64,000 nt of DNA from Macropodus opercularis (GCA_030770545.1 JAUCMP010000030.1:4193001-4257000), one strand, 5' to 3'; shown: positions 11,164-22,365, counted from the stretch's first letter. The notes: generated by a model not told the origin, from the sequence alone. Numbers and translations: made by a program.

Positions 11164-11706
11164 ATGGTGTCACTGACATTTGATTCCAAAATAAACTTTA
11201 GTATTGTGTCATTACAGATGAGACAACGAGAAGAAAGGAAGATAGAAAAGATGGAGGTTATAGTTGAAGAGGAAGAGGACAAGGAGGAGGTAAAGGAGGA
11301 GGAGGTGGAGGAGGTGGAAAATAGAAAAAAAAAGAGGGAGACAATAAAAAAGGAGAAAAGGGAAGAAAAGGACAAACTAAAGAGGGAGAAAAGAGAAAGA
11401 AAAAGAGAGGAAAAAGAGGAGAAAGAAAAAAGAAAAAGAGAGAAAAAGGAGGAGAAAGAAGAAAGAAAAAGAGAGAAAGAGGAGGAGAAAGAGAAAAGAA
11501 AAAGGGAAATAAGGAAAGAAAAGGAAAGGAGAAAGAAGAAGAAAGAGGAGGAAAAATTAAGAAAACTAGTTTTAGAAACGATTAAAGAAACAAGAATTAA
11601 ATGCGAGAAATGGGAGAAACAAAACTACAGAAATTATAATTGGCAACGTGAAATTAAAAAAGCAAAAATAACAAGACCTCTTGACATGAACCAAATTTGC
11701 TGCTAA
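11164..11706 (+). other. Lys/Glu/Arg-rich low-complexity ORF, copy A
   Basis: A 180-codon open frame. A good splice acceptor (GTGTCATTACAG) ends at 11217, directly before an in-frame ATG (MRQREERKIEKME). What follows is almost purely E, K and R in a charged, coiled-coil-like pattern up to about residue 135. A more complex tail, KLVLETIKETRIKCEKWEK onward, ends in DMNQICC. Most of the frame lies in a polypurine tract, where long open frames arise easily. It is identical in both copies, which means little here. It could be one exon of a charged protein, but I recognise no family. Confidence 0.2.
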
Positions 11707-12115
11707 AATACTGAAAAACGGTGAAAGGGAGGATTGGAGAAAGGGAAAAAAGGTGAGAGAGGAGGAGGAGAAAGGGAAAAAAGGTGAGAGAGGAGGAGGA
11801 GAACAAAGGAAAAAAAGGTGAGAGAGGAGGAGGAGAAGAAAAAGTGAGAGAGGAGGAGGAGAACAAAGAAAAAAAGGTGAGAGAGGAGGAGGAGAAGAAA
11901 AAGAAAAAGTGAGAGAGGAGGAGGAGAACAAAGAAAAAAAGGTGAGAGAGGAGGAGGAGAAGAAAGAGAAAAGGTGAGAGAGGAGGAGAACAAAGGAAAA
12001 AAAGGTGAGAGAGGAGGAGGAGAAGAAAAAGGAAAGGTGAGAGAGGAGGAGGAGGAGAAAGAAAGAAAAAGGGAGATGGAGGAGGAGGAGGCTCAAAAAG
12101 AGTGGAAAGAATAAA
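11218..12115 (+). repeat. Polypurine tract with GGTGAGAGAGG minisatellite, copy A
   Basis: About 900 bp of the plus strand is overwhelmingly A and G. From about 11745 to 12065 it becomes a minisatellite with units of roughly 25-40 bp built on GGTGAGAGAGGAGGAGGAGA plus an A-rich spacer. About ten units occur, eight with GGTGAG and two with AAGTGAG. Each resembles a consensus 5' splice site (AG|GTGAG). Such strand-asymmetric tracts can form triplex (H-) DNA. Confidence 0.9.
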
Positions 12116-12409
12116 AATAAGAGGTAGTAGGAGGAGCACAGGAGCAGCCTGACAGCCTGGGCCACTCAATGTCAAAGTAAGACACTAATGGTTTCTACTG
12201 TAAATGTCTGTGGCAGCCACCTGACGACAACGTGACCAGCGGTGACGCCGCGACCGTGGTGTGTGTGGCGTTAAGGTCAAGGAGGTCGGCGGGTGTGTGT
12301 CTGTGTGGGAGGAGCGTGTGTGTGTGTTGGTACCAACGAGCTACAGCTGCGCTGTATGAGCGCACACTGAGCGTTGGACGCGAAGCTGCCGTCAGCAGCC
12401 ACGACGAGC

Positions 12410-13490
12410 CTGGGACTGACGAGCCTCAGGAGACAGGAGTCGGCCACCAATCGTAGGGTCGGCGGTCGGCTCCCGGCTCCTCCGGACTTGATGGAAATGT
12501 CCACGTGACAGCAGTGCAGCGAGAACAAAAGACTAAAGGGTCTCATGTACCATTTAAAAATGTAAAATAGAAAAGTATCGCGTCCGTAAGTCGACTCAGT
12601 GACCACCGCTACCGGCCGGGTTTGGAAGGCTGGTTCGCCCACGACGGGTAAGATCCCACCTCAAACCCCGGGACGACCTAAGGCAGGCACAGTCACGATA
12701 ACCTGGGAGGCTGTTTTCTCTGACGCGCCAGGCACATGCCCCCAAAACACGACGACACGGAGACGGTGGTGGGTAGGGCCGCCATCGTCTCGGTGCCAAA
12801 TGGCGTTCAAAGGAACGGGCAGAGTAGCGGGTGCGAGAATCCAACAACAGCCTCTTAGCTGCTAGTGGTGCGTTAACATGGAAGGCTGGTTCGCCCGTGA
12901 CGGTAAGATCCCACCTCAAACCCCGGGACGACCTAAGGCACAGTCACGATTGTTTGAAGTCACTTACGAGCCTCAGGAGACAGGAGTCGTCCACCAATCG
13001 TAGGGTCGGCGGTTCGACTCCCGGCTCCTCTGGATTTGATTGATGGTTGATGTGTCGTTCAGACGCTGGACTGACTATGAGTCCACTCAGTGACCTCCAG
13101 GTTTGGAAGGCTGGTTCGCCCATGACGGGTAACATTCGTAAACCGGGAGGCACAGTCACGATAACCTGGGAGGCTGTTTTCTAGGGTGCATGCCCCCAAA
13201 ACATGACAAGTCGGGACTAACGAGCCTCAGGAGACAGGAGTCGGCCACCAATCGTAGGGTCGGCGGTTCGACTCCCGGCTCCTCTGGACTCTGGTTGATT
13301 TGTTCTTCAGACACTGAAGGCTGACAGTTGTTCCCAGTGTGTGAATGTATCTCAAAGTGCTGCATGAGTCCACTCAGTGACCTCCAGGTTTGGAAGGCTG
13401 GTTCGCCCATGACGGGTAACAATCTTTAACCCGGAGGCACAGTCACGATAACCTGGGAGGCGGTTGTGTCACACCAGGCACGTGCCCCCC
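12410..13490 (+). repeat. SINE-like tandem array with Pol III B-box motifs, copy A
   Basis: About three imperfect units, plus a partial one near 12870-12950. Each begins GAGCCTCAGGAGACAGGAGT and continues through CACCAATCGTAGGGTCGGCG to GGTTCGACTCCCGGCTCC. The second and third units carry a perfect RNA polymerase III B box (GGTTCGACTCC); the first has lost part of it. The second half of each unit has GGAAGGCTGGTTCGCCC, a GACGGGTAA and GGCACAGTCACGAT. The T-arm does not pair as a real tRNA would, so I call it a tRNA-derived SINE-type repeat amplified in tandem. A related scrap lies at about 36040-36075. Confidence 0.8.
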
Positions 13491-13674
13491 AGCCCAGCCT
13501 GCTCCCCCAGCTTCCTCCATCAGAGTGACTGTGCTGCTGTGTTTGGTAGTTTGGTGTCATCAGGTGGTCGCCTTGTGCATTTATAGAAGAAACTTTTAAC
13601 TGGTATAAGGCTGCTCCTAAATGAATTTATTGAACTCAAGTTAAGCTGTGATGTCTCCAGTCCAGACAGCAACA

Positions 13675-14010
13675 AGGAGCCGGGTTGGATTCCCGGGTGG
13701 CCCAGGTGCTTTTCTGTGAGGAGTTTGCATGTTCTCCTCGTGTCGGTTTCCTCCCACAGTCCAAAGACATGCAGTCATTTAACTGGAGACTCTAAACTGT
13801 GACTGTTTGTTCCTCTCTGCCTGTATGTGGTTCTGTGATGGACTGGCGACCTGTCCAGGCTAAACCCTGCCGCTCGCCCACATAGAAAGTTAGAAAGGTG
13901 CTTTATTCAAGCCACAGCACAGCGTCCAGCAGAAACCAGTGACAGCTGGGACAGGCTCCAGCAGCCGCCACCCTTAAAGCGGGTGAGCGGCTGAAGATGA
14001 GTGCCCCCTT
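13675..14010 (+). mobile_element. Dispersed SINE-like fish repeat (copy B 52102-52437)
   Basis: The stretch from GGTTGGATTCCCGGGTGGCC to GTCCAAAGACATGCAG, then GTGATGGACTGGCGACCTGT and AGCTGGGACAGGCTCCAGC, is a repeat I recognise as very common in teleost genomes. The first part resembles a Pol III B box. It ends near AAGCGGGTGAGCGGCTGAAG. Confidence 0.75.
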
Positions 14011-14399
14011 CCTCCCTCCACGCTTACAGCCCCCGCCTCAGCACCCACTTCACTCTCCAGGTGAGTGACCTCTGCTCAGCCGTCCACCCCTTCAGGGAGG
14101 CGGCGGCTCATCGGGACGTTACCTGTGTTGTTCGAGTCACGGGAGTCACGGTGTGAACGTAAAGGTGTCGAGGTTCCTGGGGTGAGTTGTACTGACTGTA
14201 GCCTACACGAGTGGAGGCCAGGGGTGGGTGGACCTCTCTGTTTGGTAGGTCTGTTTGGTCCAGAAGAGTCTGGTTGTTAGTGGAGAGGCTGTAGGTGAAG
14301 GTTTCTCAAGCCACGTTAGGTCACATGTACGAAGTTTGTACCGAAATATGGAGAGATGCTAAATGTCAGTCTCCATGATTGTATTAATAGGTTAGAGTA

Positions 14400-14625
14400 G
14401 TGTTGGTTGTGTTTTATTGGTAGGATTTATTATGCTTATATTACTAGGTTATGTTTATATTAGTGGTTGTTTATATTAGTAGCTTGTTTGTGGTAGTGGG
14501 TTGTTTATACTAGTAGTTTATGTTTATATTAGTAGGTTATGTTTATATTAGTGGTTGTTTATATTAGTAGCTTGTTTGTGTTAGTGGGTTGTTTTTATTG
14601 GTAGGTTGTGTTTGTTGGTTACCAA
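14400..14625 (+). repeat. AT-rich VNTR based on TTTATATTAGTAGG (copy B 52827-53052)
   Basis: Imperfect tandem repeats of TTTATATTAGTAGGTTATG and GTGGTTGTTTATATTAG blocks, with a longer period of roughly 80-100 bp visible twice. No length change is seen between the copies. Confidence 0.85.
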
Positions 14626-16639
14626 ACAGAGAGGTCAAAGATTAAATTCCAAATTCATATCTAAATTTAACCATAGCTATGTATTTGTTCATTCACCTTC
14701 CAATTTCCAAATTAACTTTTATTTTCAGGTATTTACACCTGCATCTGATACACAACGTAGAAGACGGCACCTTTGTCTGAACCCACACGCTTCAACTACA
14801 GTATAGCAGTAATACACCCACTAGACTGAAGTGAATAGAATATGAACACGTGCACTAATACAGTAACTGCATTCAGCCTGTGGCTTCACCAAACGTTAGC
14901 TGTGTTTGCTTGTGATGCTTTTCCAGGTTTGACCGTAACCTCTAGCAGTTGCTCCCTTTACGTGTTAATTGTTTGAAGGTCTAACAAACCTGTCAGTCAC
15001 ATGTTCCAGCACTTTTACTCACACGAAACACGGGTGGGTTCTGACAGAACGTGCTCTCTGCTAAGTTCTGCATCAGACTCAGATGTAAATATCTGGAAGT
15101 ATGATTAAAAGCAGAATCGTGACCTGGTAGCTGTGAATGGGCTCCATTGGTTAATGAGGTAATGAACTGAGTTGGATGAAGGATTTTGCTTCGCTGGTTC
15201 GTGGGCCTGCCACCTGCAGTGCAGTCCTTACACTCTGCCTGGGCTACAGAACACCTGTTCACACCGGACTCAACATCAAACGTCACCACGAGGCACCTGA
15301 AAACCTCAGACGGAGGTCAGGGTTCGGCCTTTGGGTTGCGTCGCTGGGCGCAGCCACGCTCGTATGGGCACCACAGTGAAAAGGGGGTCTGGGCCGTCAG
15401 GTTAGCGCCACCCGGTGGTCGCTGGGAGCCGCCTCCGGGAGAGGCCATGGAGGAGGACTGTTGGTCGGCCTCGACAAAACAGACGCCGGGACGGAGACGC
15501 TCACGGGTGGAGTCACTGAATTACATTGTTTGGTTAAATACTGATCAGCAGTTTGACTTGTCATCCACACGAGTCAAACAATAACTTCACTTTATGACAA
15601 GCCATGATTTTATTTGACAAAAACATTTGCCGTTGCTCCAAAGTGTAAAGCTAAGTTGGGAGCAAGTCGTTTTCAATTTCTCACTATGATTAAGACGTAG
15701 TGTCTTTACTCCAATCACTGTGTGCATCTCCATAATTCAAAACACAGTGTTTGCCTTTTATGATTATTACCCACAGTGCTTAGCAAACGCTGCCCCTCAG
15801 CTCGCTGCACAAATACCAGTTGTAATGAACTGACTTAGTTCCTGTTTGTATTCAGAGTCATTTCATCCAGGAACAGCACAGTAAGAACATTTCACTCACA
15901 CTAATGTAGAAACACACATCAAGTGCATTGCACAGCAGTAGCATCTCTTTCAGTGCTTCACCTCCGAGTCCCTCGTTTCTGGGAGAGTCTGCGTCAGGGT
16001 TGAGGCGGAGGAGAGTTCGGCCAATAGTCCAACCTCAGATTCAGGAGGAACGATTCGCTCTCTGCTGGGTTTGCCGCTGGTGTGAGAATCGCTCCTCCGG
16101 GTCTGAGGCCATCGTCCCGACCGGAAACGGCGGCTAGTTGTTGTTAGAGGACGGTTCCTGCTCCGAGCGGAGGAGCGAAGCATCTTTTGGTCTCGTTCAC
16201 CAGCGAGAGAACGAGCGCTAGACCGACGGACGGTGAAGGAGGAGCCGAGCCAAAGGGCAAAGCTCTCGGTTCACCCGTCGAGCTACGTTCCTTCTCTCTA
16301 AGGTCGTGACCTTTGATTCACGACCAAAAGAACAGGCCGCCGCTCCTCCACGTGGAGGGGAGCCTTGGGGTTAGGCTAGGGTTGGGGTTTGCTGACGGCT
16401 CGGCATCAGGTCTGGATGCCTCCTGGATCCCTTCCAGGTCAGGGATTCCAGGAAAGACCCGCGGGGAGGCCCTGCGATCCCCCCGGTGATCTGGGGGTGG
16501 CCAGCGAGTGGGACTGGGGTCAGGGCCACGGTGACCAATTGGAAAACTCGAACAACACAAGCGACGTCCAGGTGGGCCTCCGCCTCCCTGAGGGGGCCAA
16601 CGGCTCCGCAGAGGTCAGGGGTGGGGGGCGAGGTGGGGG
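14626..16639. other. No recognisable gene (copy B 53053-55065)
   Basis: I find no protein family here. The part at about 16380-16560 resembles, weakly, the C-terminal coding end of a fish LINE (GGATGCCTCCTGGATCCCTT and GGAAAGACCCGCGG). A GC-rich, CpG-containing stretch at 15980-16300 has no clear exon. Copies differ by one base of length near 16150. Confidence 0.35.
15405..15418 (-). promoter_or_regulatory. CTCF-like motif (copy B 53832-53845)
   Basis: The minus strand reads CCACCGGGTGGCGC, one mismatch from the common CTCF core. Motif only; binding is not shown. Confidence 0.35.
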
Positions 16640-17945
16640 CGTGCGCTCCTCCTCCTCCTCCTCCTGGTCCTCCTCCTCCTCTCTTCCTCCCTCACACTGA
16701 GCTCCTCGCCTCCCTCTCTCCCTCCCTCACATTGAGAGAGAGAGGGAGGTGGAGGAGGAGCGACCTTCTCCTCCTCTCTCTCTACCTCCCTCACATCGCG
16801 CTCTCCGCCTCCCTCTCTCCCTCCCTCACATTGAGAGAGAGAGGGAGGTGGAGCAGGAGCGACCCTGTTCTCCTCCCCCTCCCTCACATCGAGCTCTCCG
16901 CCTCCCTCTCTCCCTCCCTCACATTGAGAGAGAGAGGGAGGTGGAGCAGGAGCAACCTTCTCCTCCTCTCTCTCCCTCCCTCACATCGCGCTCTCCGCCT
17001 CCCTCTCTCTCTCCCTCACATTGAGAGAGAGAGGGAGGTGGAGCAGGAGCAACCCTGTTCTCCTCCCCCTCCCTCACATCGATCTCTCCGCCTCCCTCTC
17101 TCCCTCCCTCACATTGAGAGAGAGAGGGAGGTGGAGCAGGAGCAACCCTGTTCTCCTCCCCCTCCCTCACATCGATCTCTCCGCCTCCCTCTCTCCCTCC
17201 ATCACAATGAGAGAGAGAGGGAGGTGGAGGAGGAGCAACCTTCTCCTCCTCTCTCTCCCCCTCCCTCACATCGCGCTCTCCGCCTCCCTCTCTCCCTCCC
17301 TCACATTGAGAGAGAGAGGGAGGTGGAGCAGGAGCAACCCTGTTCTCCTTCTCTCTCTCCCCCTCCCTCACATCGAGCTCTCCGCCTCCCTCTCTCCCTC
17401 CCTCACATTGAGAGAGAGAGGGAGGTGGAGCAGGAGCAACCCTGTTCTCCTCCCCCTCCCTCACATCGATCTCTCCGCCTCCCTCTCTCCCTCCCTCACA
17501 TTGAGAGAGAGAGGGAGGTGGAGCAGGAGCAACCCTGTTCTCCTCCCCCTCCCTCACATCGATCTCTCCGCCTCCCTCTCTCCCTCCATCACAATGAGAG
17601 AGAGAGGGAGGTGGAGGAGGAGCAACCTTCTCCTCCTCTCTCTCCCCCTCCCTCACATCGCGCTCTCCGCCTCCCTCTCTCCCTCCCTCACATTGAGAGA
17701 GAGAGGGAGGTGGAGCAGGAGCAACCCTGTTCTCCTTCTCTCTCTCCCCCTCCCTCACATCGAGCTCTCCGCCTCCCTCTCTCCCTCCCTCACATTGAGA
17801 GAGAGAGGGAGGTGGAGGAGGAGCAACCCTGTTCTCCTCCCCCTCCCTCACATCGAGCTCTCCGCCTCCCTCTCTCCCTCCCTCACATTGAGAGAGAGAG
17901 GGAGGTGGAGGAGGAGCAACCCCCCTTCTCCTCCCTCATTGTAAA
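16640..17945. repeat. CT/GA minisatellite with 387-bp higher-order repeat, copy A
   Basis: Thirteen units of 93-102 bp, counted by the CACATTGAGAG (or CACAATGAGAG) landmark at 16728, 16827, 16920, 17017, 17110, 17203, 17302, 17404, 17497, 17590, 17689, 17791 and 17884. Each unit contains a CT-rich arm and a GA-rich arm (AGAGAGAGAGGGAGGTGGAG) that are nearly complementary, so each can form a hairpin. Spacings 93, 93, 99 and 102 sum to 387 bp, and this four-unit block occurs twice in a row. Long open frames on both strands (490 codons plus, 310 codons minus) are by-products of the repeat. Confidence 0.96.
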
Positions 17946-18039
17946 TATTTGTAAATAACCCCCCCACACCCGAAGTCAAGCTCCCTCCCCTCTCTCTCCC
18001 CACAAGGCCTCCCCCCCACATCGAGCTCCCTACCTCCTT

Positions 18040-18245
18040 ACACCCCCTCCTGTACATAGTTTTAATAAAGTTCAGAGCATGACTGGCTTGTTTCCGTGGC
18101 TTCTTTCTTGTGCTGCAGCTTCAGCTCAGGCTCCAGGTGAAACTGAGCAGAGCTTCTAGCAGAGCTGCTCTATGTTGGACTCTGCTCGTCTGCAGAGCTT
18201 CGAGTCAGACGCCTCCTGGTTGAGTCAGAGACGTCTCCTCACAGC
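18040..18245 (+). repeat. Block P2, paralogue of 19325-19510 (copy B 56084-56289)
   Basis: TTTTAATAAAGTTCAGAGC, then GGCTTGTTTCCGTGGCTTCT, TCCAGGTGAAAC, TATGTTGGACTCT and AGTCAGACGCCTC recur in the same order at 19325-19510. The AATAAA near 18063 could act as a poly(A) signal, but no gene is seen to end here. Confidence 0.8.
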
Positions 18246-18589
18246 ACACGGACTCTAACCCTGGGATGATCTCTCACTGTGTTTGTATTAACTTGGACGG
18301 ATGAGCCTAAAGAAACGAATCTAAGGGTCGCGTGGTTACAGTGGCCGACGATGGCTAATAACCATTTGTGCCCCGACTCCATCTTAACGTGACGAGACTG
18401 GTGTAATGACATGTTGGCGACAAACGGGAAAAATGAGAAAACAAATGAGAGCAAAGACTTTTACTGATCTCAGTGCAAATGGTTTCAACACAAGACTAAA
18501 ATACAAGGAAGCTTCAGAGCCAAGAAATATGGTTTGACAGGAATCTGATTCCTGCTCCAAACTGGACTCCATCACACATCCTGTAAACA

Positions 18590-19160
18590 CAAGGAGAAAT
18601 GGTTGGGGTTAACCACAGGACACAGAGCAGACTGTGGTGGACTACAGGAGAAAGCTCCCCCACGACCATCAACGGTTCTGCAGTGGAGCAGGTGAGCAGC
18701 ACCAAGTTCCTGGGTGTGGACCTCTTCTGGAGCAACAACCCTGCATCACTGGCCAGGAAGGGAAACAGAGTCTCTACTTCCTCCGCAGAGCCCCCCCTCC
18801 ATCATGCTGCCCTTCTACAGAGGTGCTGTGGAGAGCATCCTGACCAGCAGCATCACTGTGTGCTACGGAGCCTGCAGCGCCACCTGCAGGAAGACACTTC
18901 ACTCCCTCTCCCCTCCCTCCAAAAGCTCTATGGCTCACGCCTGACTCAGGGACAGTTTCCTCCAGCAGGCTGTGAGGAGGCTGAATTCCCTTCCTGCTCT
19001 GCCCTGTCAACACAAGGTCCCACCTCTCACTGACTAACACACTGACAACTCCCATCTCCACTCACGCACACATCTACGCCAGTCACCTCATCCCCTGCAC
19101 TGATTCACTTTACGCCAGCATAAAGCTTCTGTACGTTCCGTAAACGTTATTTTTCATACC
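18590..19160 (+). mobile_element. Rex1/CR1-like LINE C-terminal fragment, copy A
   Basis: In shifting frames the stretch reads like the end of a fish Rex1/CR1-type reverse transcriptase ORF: SSTKFLGVDLFWSNNPASLA, then SIMLPFYRGAVESILTSSI with VCYGACSATCRKTLHS, then SLQKLYGSRLT and QQAVRRLNSLPAL. The frame changes at least twice, so it is inactive. It lies between blocks P2 and P3. Confidence 0.85.
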
Positions 19161-19324
19161 CCTGAACATTTCCACACTTAGTAACATAGTCCTTGTATAT
19201 TTTGTGTACAGTTCCGTTGTATAAACGCACAATGTATGTAACGGGTTTGAGAGACACAAATGTCAATTCTCCGTGTGTCACACACATAAAGCAGCATTGA
19301 CAAATACAGCTGACGTTGACGTTT

Positions 19325-20110
19325 TACAGCCGTGTTCATAGTGTAAAGAGTTAATAAACGTCGGGAGCGTGGCTGGTTTGTTTCCGTGTCTTCTTTCTCT
19401 TGTTCCAGGTGAAACACTAAGCAGCTGCTTTATGTTGGACTCTACTCGTCTCTGCTGAGCTTAAAGTCAGACGCCTCTTGGTTTAGTCAGAAATCTCACT
19501 AACGCGTCTCTTCACATAAACCGAAGTCATTTCAACGCTGCAGAAACACACACAACAGCGCGAATGAAGAAAAGCTGAACCTTTAGGTCAAAGCATCAAA
19601 ACAAAGTGAAGAGTTGCCTGAATAAACTGAAACACACCTGGAAACTATGCGGCTCTGAAAAATCGACGGTTGTGTCCAGTCAGTCAACGATAGAAACCTG
19701 AAGCTGAGTGTTAGAAAACGAGGGAAAACACTGAATGGTAGTTATTTCTGAACTGATGCAAACAGAGTCACTACACAGGCCCTGAATAAAATACTAGCAA
19801 CCACAGACATCGGCCAAACTAAGGAGTCGATGCAGAACCAGCGTCTGCTTGAACATCCTACCCATGCGCTGCTACTGGTTCTGCTTCTAAGTTAGAGGAA
19901 CAATCCTTTTATCGGATGCAAGTCTGCTTGTGGCCTGTGGTTCAACATCAACACACGTCTGTGTTTCTGGATTTGTTTCTATTATTGGAAATTATATCAA
20001 AAAAAAAAGCAGCGATATGACAAAGTCTCCCTCAGCAAACTGTTGGACCGACTCACGTTTGTTAATGTGTTCAGGAATCCCCAGGTTTACTGGGGAACTT
20101 ACAGATGTAC
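19325..20110. repeat. Block P3: paralogue of P2 and P1, carries the LINE-free site, copy A
   Basis: The first part (19325-19510) matches P2. From TCATTTCAACGCTGCAG onward it matches P1 at 3503-4049. At 20068-20072 the sequence runs TGTTC directly into AGGAATCCCCAGG, where P1 has the LINE inserted (4050-6045) before AGGAATTTATCAGG. This is therefore the pre-insertion form of the site. Confidence 0.88.
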
Positions 20111-20915
20111 AGTCATTGACAGAAGTTGCTCTCGGTTGCTCTGCGTTCTTTTAAAGGATTTTGGTTCAGCAGTCCTAGAACAAACTAGCTACAGAAAAAC
20201 AACAGGTCGCATCTCTTCAAGGAAGAACGTGAAGCTTGTGGATGTGCCAGGACACTGTCAAACGGCTGAAGCTCGTCAAACGGCCAACACCTTGTATTTG
20301 ACCCATAATAAAGCAGGAACACTATCAGAAAGTTAATCAGGAGCTAAGAGGAATGTGATGCTACTCACTGGCAGGAACCAGAGCCACCAGTGCTCCGATG
20401 ACGCGTGACCACCTCGCTGAACACAAAGCAGGTTATTCACAGTCTCACCCTACAGCCTGAGCAGCGACGGATTCTTCGCTGGCGAGCGTCCTTTCACAAT
20501 AAAACAGCTGGCGCAGTCGTCGACAGTCACGGACCGAGTCCTGACGTCGAGGGAGCACAAAGAGGAGACCTGGGTGGGAGGTCAACCGCAAGACGAGGAT
20601 CCCGACTCCCACCCAGACCGAAGTCTGGGGGCAACCGGTCAGAACCTGAAGCCTAGACTTCTTCCTCCTCTAGCCGCTGCCTCTTACCTGCTGCACTTAC
20701 CCGATCCAGACACTCAGCGACTGAACGCTGGAGACACACGGCTCTGAGTCTGACGAAAGCTGTAGATGAGGACAGAGAGAAACACGAGAGACCAGCTCAG
20801 TCACACGTGGACGTGGTGGAGCGAGGAAACAGATGGAAAACCAGATGTGCTTGACTTTGCCCTCTCAGTCTGGGTGTTGTGAGTCACCGTAGGGAAAGAG
20901 ACGTTACGGTGAGGG
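20111..20915. other. No recognisable gene (copy B 58155-58959)
   Basis: A 97-codon open frame runs on from block P3 (20043-20336) but shows no domain I recognise. The remainder has no assignable feature. Confidence 0.35.
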
Positions 20916-21033
20916 AAGCTGGTCTGGAGGCTGCTCACCTGGGAGCTGCTGTGATGTTTGGCAGCACGGGGAGAGCTCTGGGTGTTTCCAGACAGCAGGG
21001 CTAGTGACGGGGTTTGAGCTGGGGGAGGGTCCG
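20916..21033. repeat. Dispersed repeat paired with 34455-34558 (copy B 58960-59077)
   Basis: AAGCTGGTCTGGAGGCTGCT and the run from GTGATGTTTGGCAGC to TTTGAGCTGGGGGAGGGTCC recur at 34455-34558, with a 15-bp indel between direct GCTGCT repeats. On minus the neighbouring sequence at 34416-34460 reads like LINE C-terminal coding sequence, so this may be a LINE-derived repeat. Confidence 0.8.
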
Positions 21034-21036
21034 ATA

Positions 21037-21051
21037 CAGCAGGTGGCGCTA
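21037..21051 (+). promoter_or_regulatory. CTCF-like motif (copy B 59081-59095)
   Basis: CAGCAGGTGGCGCTA is a close match to the CTCF core. It lies just before the acidic trinucleotide repeat. Confidence 0.4.
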
Positions 21052-21054
21052 AAC

Positions 21055-21200
21055 ACCGCAGAAGAAGCAGCAAAGGAGGAAGAAGAAGAAGCAGCAGCAA
21101 AGGAGGACGACGACGAAGAAGAAGAAGAAGCAGCAGCAAAGGAGGACGACGACGAAGAAGAAGAAGAAGAAGAAGGAAGCAGAAGCAGCAGCAGCACTGG
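21055..21200 (+). repeat. GAA/GAC/GCA trinucleotide repeat, acidic-Ala ORF, copy A
   Basis: A compound trinucleotide repeat encodes, in one frame (ORF 21004-21249, 81 codons), blocks of E, then AAAK, then EDDDEEE, then SSSS. A GCGCGCATGGCG and an ACAG|GTAGAT donor-like site follow at about 21203-21240. Copy B is shorter by exactly five codons. I cannot tell a coding polyacidic tract from a plain microsatellite; no domain accompanies it. Confidence 0.85.
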
Positions 21201-21494
21201 CGCGCATGGCGTCTGCGCTCTGAGAAGGCAACAGGTAGATTTTTATTAAACAGCTGGAGACATGACAAGTGGCGGATTTTGTAGCCGAGCTTTTTTTGTT
21301 TTGTTTTATCGCTTTCCAGGTGACTTTAGGTCGTCCAGAGTTAAGGCTCTGTTAGCCAATCTACGCTAAGCTAAGCTAAGCTAGGCTAAGCTAGGCTACC
21401 TAATATTACGATGAAGACATTTGCTGTGCTCCGTACATGTAGAACGTTTCTTCTGTCCTTACCTCGTGTTATGTGACAGCGCTAGGAAGAAAGG

Positions 21495-22365
21495 GCTTCA
21501 ATTCAATTGAAATTCAACTTTATTTATCTAGCGCCAATTCACAACATCAGTTATCTCAAGGCACTTTACAAGTGAGGTTTAAGACCTGACACAACTAAAC
21601 CAAAGTTTAGCTCGTTAGTCACATGTGGACATGGAGGCATGTTAGTGGATAGAAGAAACCGAAAAGAGCTCAGTGAATGAAGGACGTCCCCCAGCATCTA
21701 AGTCTATAGCAGCTGAACGACCACAACCATCTCTAACTATACGCTTTGTCAAAAAGAAAGGTTTTCAAACTAGAGAGGGCGTCTGCTGCTAGAACCTGAA
21801 CTGGAAGCTGGTTCCACATAGAGGAGCTTGGCGCTAAAGGCTCTGCCTCCCGTTCTACAGGTAGAAACTCTAGGAACCACCAGCAGACCAGCTCTGAGAA
21901 GCCAGCGTTCTGTTGGAGCATAAGGAGCCATGAGGTCTAAGACAAGATGGAGCTTTATCATGAAGAGCTTTGTAGGTGAGGAGAGGGATTTTGAATTCTA
22001 TCCTAGATTTGACAGGGAGCCAATGCAGAGAAGCTCATGTAGGAGAAATGTGAGTCCAGTCAGACTCTGGCTGCAGCATTTTGAATGAACTGGAGGCTTT
22101 TCAAAGAGTTAGTGGGACAAACTATGAGCAGCGAGTTACAGTCGTCCAGCCTAGCGGTAACAAATGCCTGGATTAATTTCTCAGCGTCACTCTGCTTAGG
22201 GTTAGGGGTCGGGTGTGTGAGTTTTTTCTCAATGACTCTCCCTGCTCTGTCTTTTAGAGTAGAGCAGTTTGGTGTGGAGAGCCAAGGGGAAGGCACGGGC
22301 CGACGCTTGTCGCTCAGGTTCCTCGATACTTGAGTTACTCTTGTGTTTTGCCGATTCTCCATATG
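21495..22365 (-). mobile_element. LINE 3' end on minus strand, copy A
   Basis: Reading minus from 22362: AEKLIQAFVTARLDDCNSLL, then QFIQNAAARV, later AGLLVVPRVSTCR and QVLAADALSSLKTFLFDKAYS. These are hallmarks of the C-terminal ORF of a widespread fish non-LTR retrotransposon. Its 3' UTR ends near 21500 in AAAGTTGAATTTCAATTGAA. Frames are broken, so it is an old 5'-truncated copy. Confidence 0.85.

Noticed and set aside
12968..13035. A functional tRNA gene
   Set aside because: The B box is perfect, but the T-arm does not pair and no acceptor stem or A box folds; the unit is tandemly repeated.
16486..17958. 490-codon plus frame and 310-codon minus frame taken as genes
   Set aside because: Both are built from the CT/GA minisatellite, switch reading register between monomers, and change length by the repeat unit between copies. 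Open frames on both strands are a repeat artefact.
20043..20336. A small GTPase or SRP-receptor-like exon because of LVDVPGHC
   Set aside because: Only one short motif resembles a G3 box; no P-loop or NKxD lies in the same frame.
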